From the NCBI GenBank assembly GCA_021794355.1, contig JAJYRA010000061.1:1-40894 (forward strand): a stretch of 40,894 bases of DNA. Direction: 5' to 3'. Positions 40,526-40,894 of the stretch are shown here, one piece after another; position 1 is the first letter of the stretch; every line of letters begins with the position of its first letter. The notes beneath the pieces were generated by a model. The model had not been told where the DNA came from and did not search any database. It saw nothing but the letters and a program-made list of their open reading frames with translations. Made by a program: the position numbers and the translations under genes. This stretch comes from Thermoplasmata archaeon. Its GTDB lineage: Archaea; Thermoplasmatota; Thermoplasmata; Thermoplasmatales; Thermoplasmataceae.

Positions 40526-40894
40526 TTAACCAAGAACCCTTTTAGTGAACAGTTCTGGTTTCAGTCCAAGGGTTTCTGCCAGTTCCCTGACTTTCTTTGG
40601 TATTTCTGCCATTATTGTTCTGTCAGGTATATTTTTGATAACTGCAGCAATGCGTCTTTCACACTTATTCTTGTATTGATCTTCTTGCTCTTAAGCAACT
40701 TGAGTATCCTGTAATACGCCACGAGGGATATGAATGATGCGAACACATATCCTCTCAAAGTATCATCATCCCTGAGATAGGGTGTATCCACCTGTAAAAG
40801 GTTCTTGAAAACATCAAAAGCCTCTTCCACATCGTTCCTGAACTTGTACAGCTCAAATATTCTCTGTGGTTTCTCCCTTACGTTGGTGATGAGA
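40526..40894 (-). pseudogene. Frameshifted C-terminal end of IS4/IS1634-like transposase
   Basis: The frame entering from the window edge reads FELYKFRNDVEEAFDVFKNL, then a conserved LRGYVFASFISLVAYYRILK. This is the C-terminal catalytic (E-containing) block of IS4/IS1634-type transposases; the Glu in DVEEAFD is the candidate. It stops at 40612, but a +1-shifted frame continues without a break (DRTIMAEIPKKVRELAETLG) to a stop at 40526-40528, giving the usual transposase tail. A single-base indel near 40620-40632 explains this. The rest of the element lies outside the window. Confidence 0.75.

Noticed and set aside
1-40894. tRNA, rRNA and CRISPR arrays
   Set aside because: No T-arm-like GGTTCGAATCC in a gene-free stretch, no rRNA-like blocks, and no regularly spaced repeats were seen.

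Overview
The window looks like a chromosomal segment from an acidophilic euryarchaeon of the Thermoplasmatales type (Thermoplasma, Ferroplasma, Acidiplasma, Cuniculiplasma and relatives). The grounds are low G+C, archaeal TATA boxes 20-30 nt before many start codons (largely leaderless mRNAs), a thermopsin-family secreted protease, Asn/Ser/Thr-rich surface proteins full of N-glycosylation sequons, many MFS transporters and an archaeal transposon with a DUF2080 gene. No rRNA, tRNA or CRISPR was found. Family names come from motifs read by eye, not from searches.

Layout. 1-3567: cell-surface glycosylation (end of an unknown gene, a large GT-C-like membrane protein, a GT2 glycosyltransferase). 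3825-10678: FAD oxidoreductase of the L-2-hydroxyglutarate oxidase type, an Fsr-like MFS exporter, a secreted protein, and an ABC-2 transporter operon with its own secreted subunit. 11146-16305: thermopsin-like surface protease with a cysteine-lined beta-helix, and a membrane protein with an Ig-like ectodomain. 16605-21999: four MFS transporters, two of them overlapping tandem paralogues. 22117-25591: small membrane protein, DUF2079 protein and another glycosyltransferase. 25734-29400: hemerythrin and a split B12-dependent acyl-CoA mutase operon with its MeaB/MeaI GTPase. The mutase carries isobutyryl-CoA-mutase residues, not methylmalonyl-CoA-mutase ones. 29659-31776: a complete 2.1-kb insertion sequence with 23-bp perfect terminal repeats and a 9-bp target duplication. 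31867-33592: an AbiE-like (type IV toxin-antitoxin) pair behind two palindromic operators. 33664-34492: Hsp20 and a small membrane protein. 34601-38839: a tightly coupled five-gene operon. 38840-40894: mostly non-coding or decayed DNA, two small ORFs and the frameshifted end of a transposase.

The most interesting system is the 34601-38839 operon: a coiled-coil protein, a Vps4/CdvC-like AAA ATPase with an N-terminal MIT-like helical region, two more helical proteins (the second with ESCRT-III-like architecture and a MIM1-like tail) and a second, divergent AAA ATPase. It reads as an ESCRT-like membrane-remodelling machine with two ATPases, both with altered arginine-finger regions. Second-tier points are the AbiEi-like protein with a PD-(D/E)xK-like domain and its operators, the missing start codon of the MeaB-like GTPase right after an AGG-TGA, and perfect palindromes at several promoters including that of the transposon.
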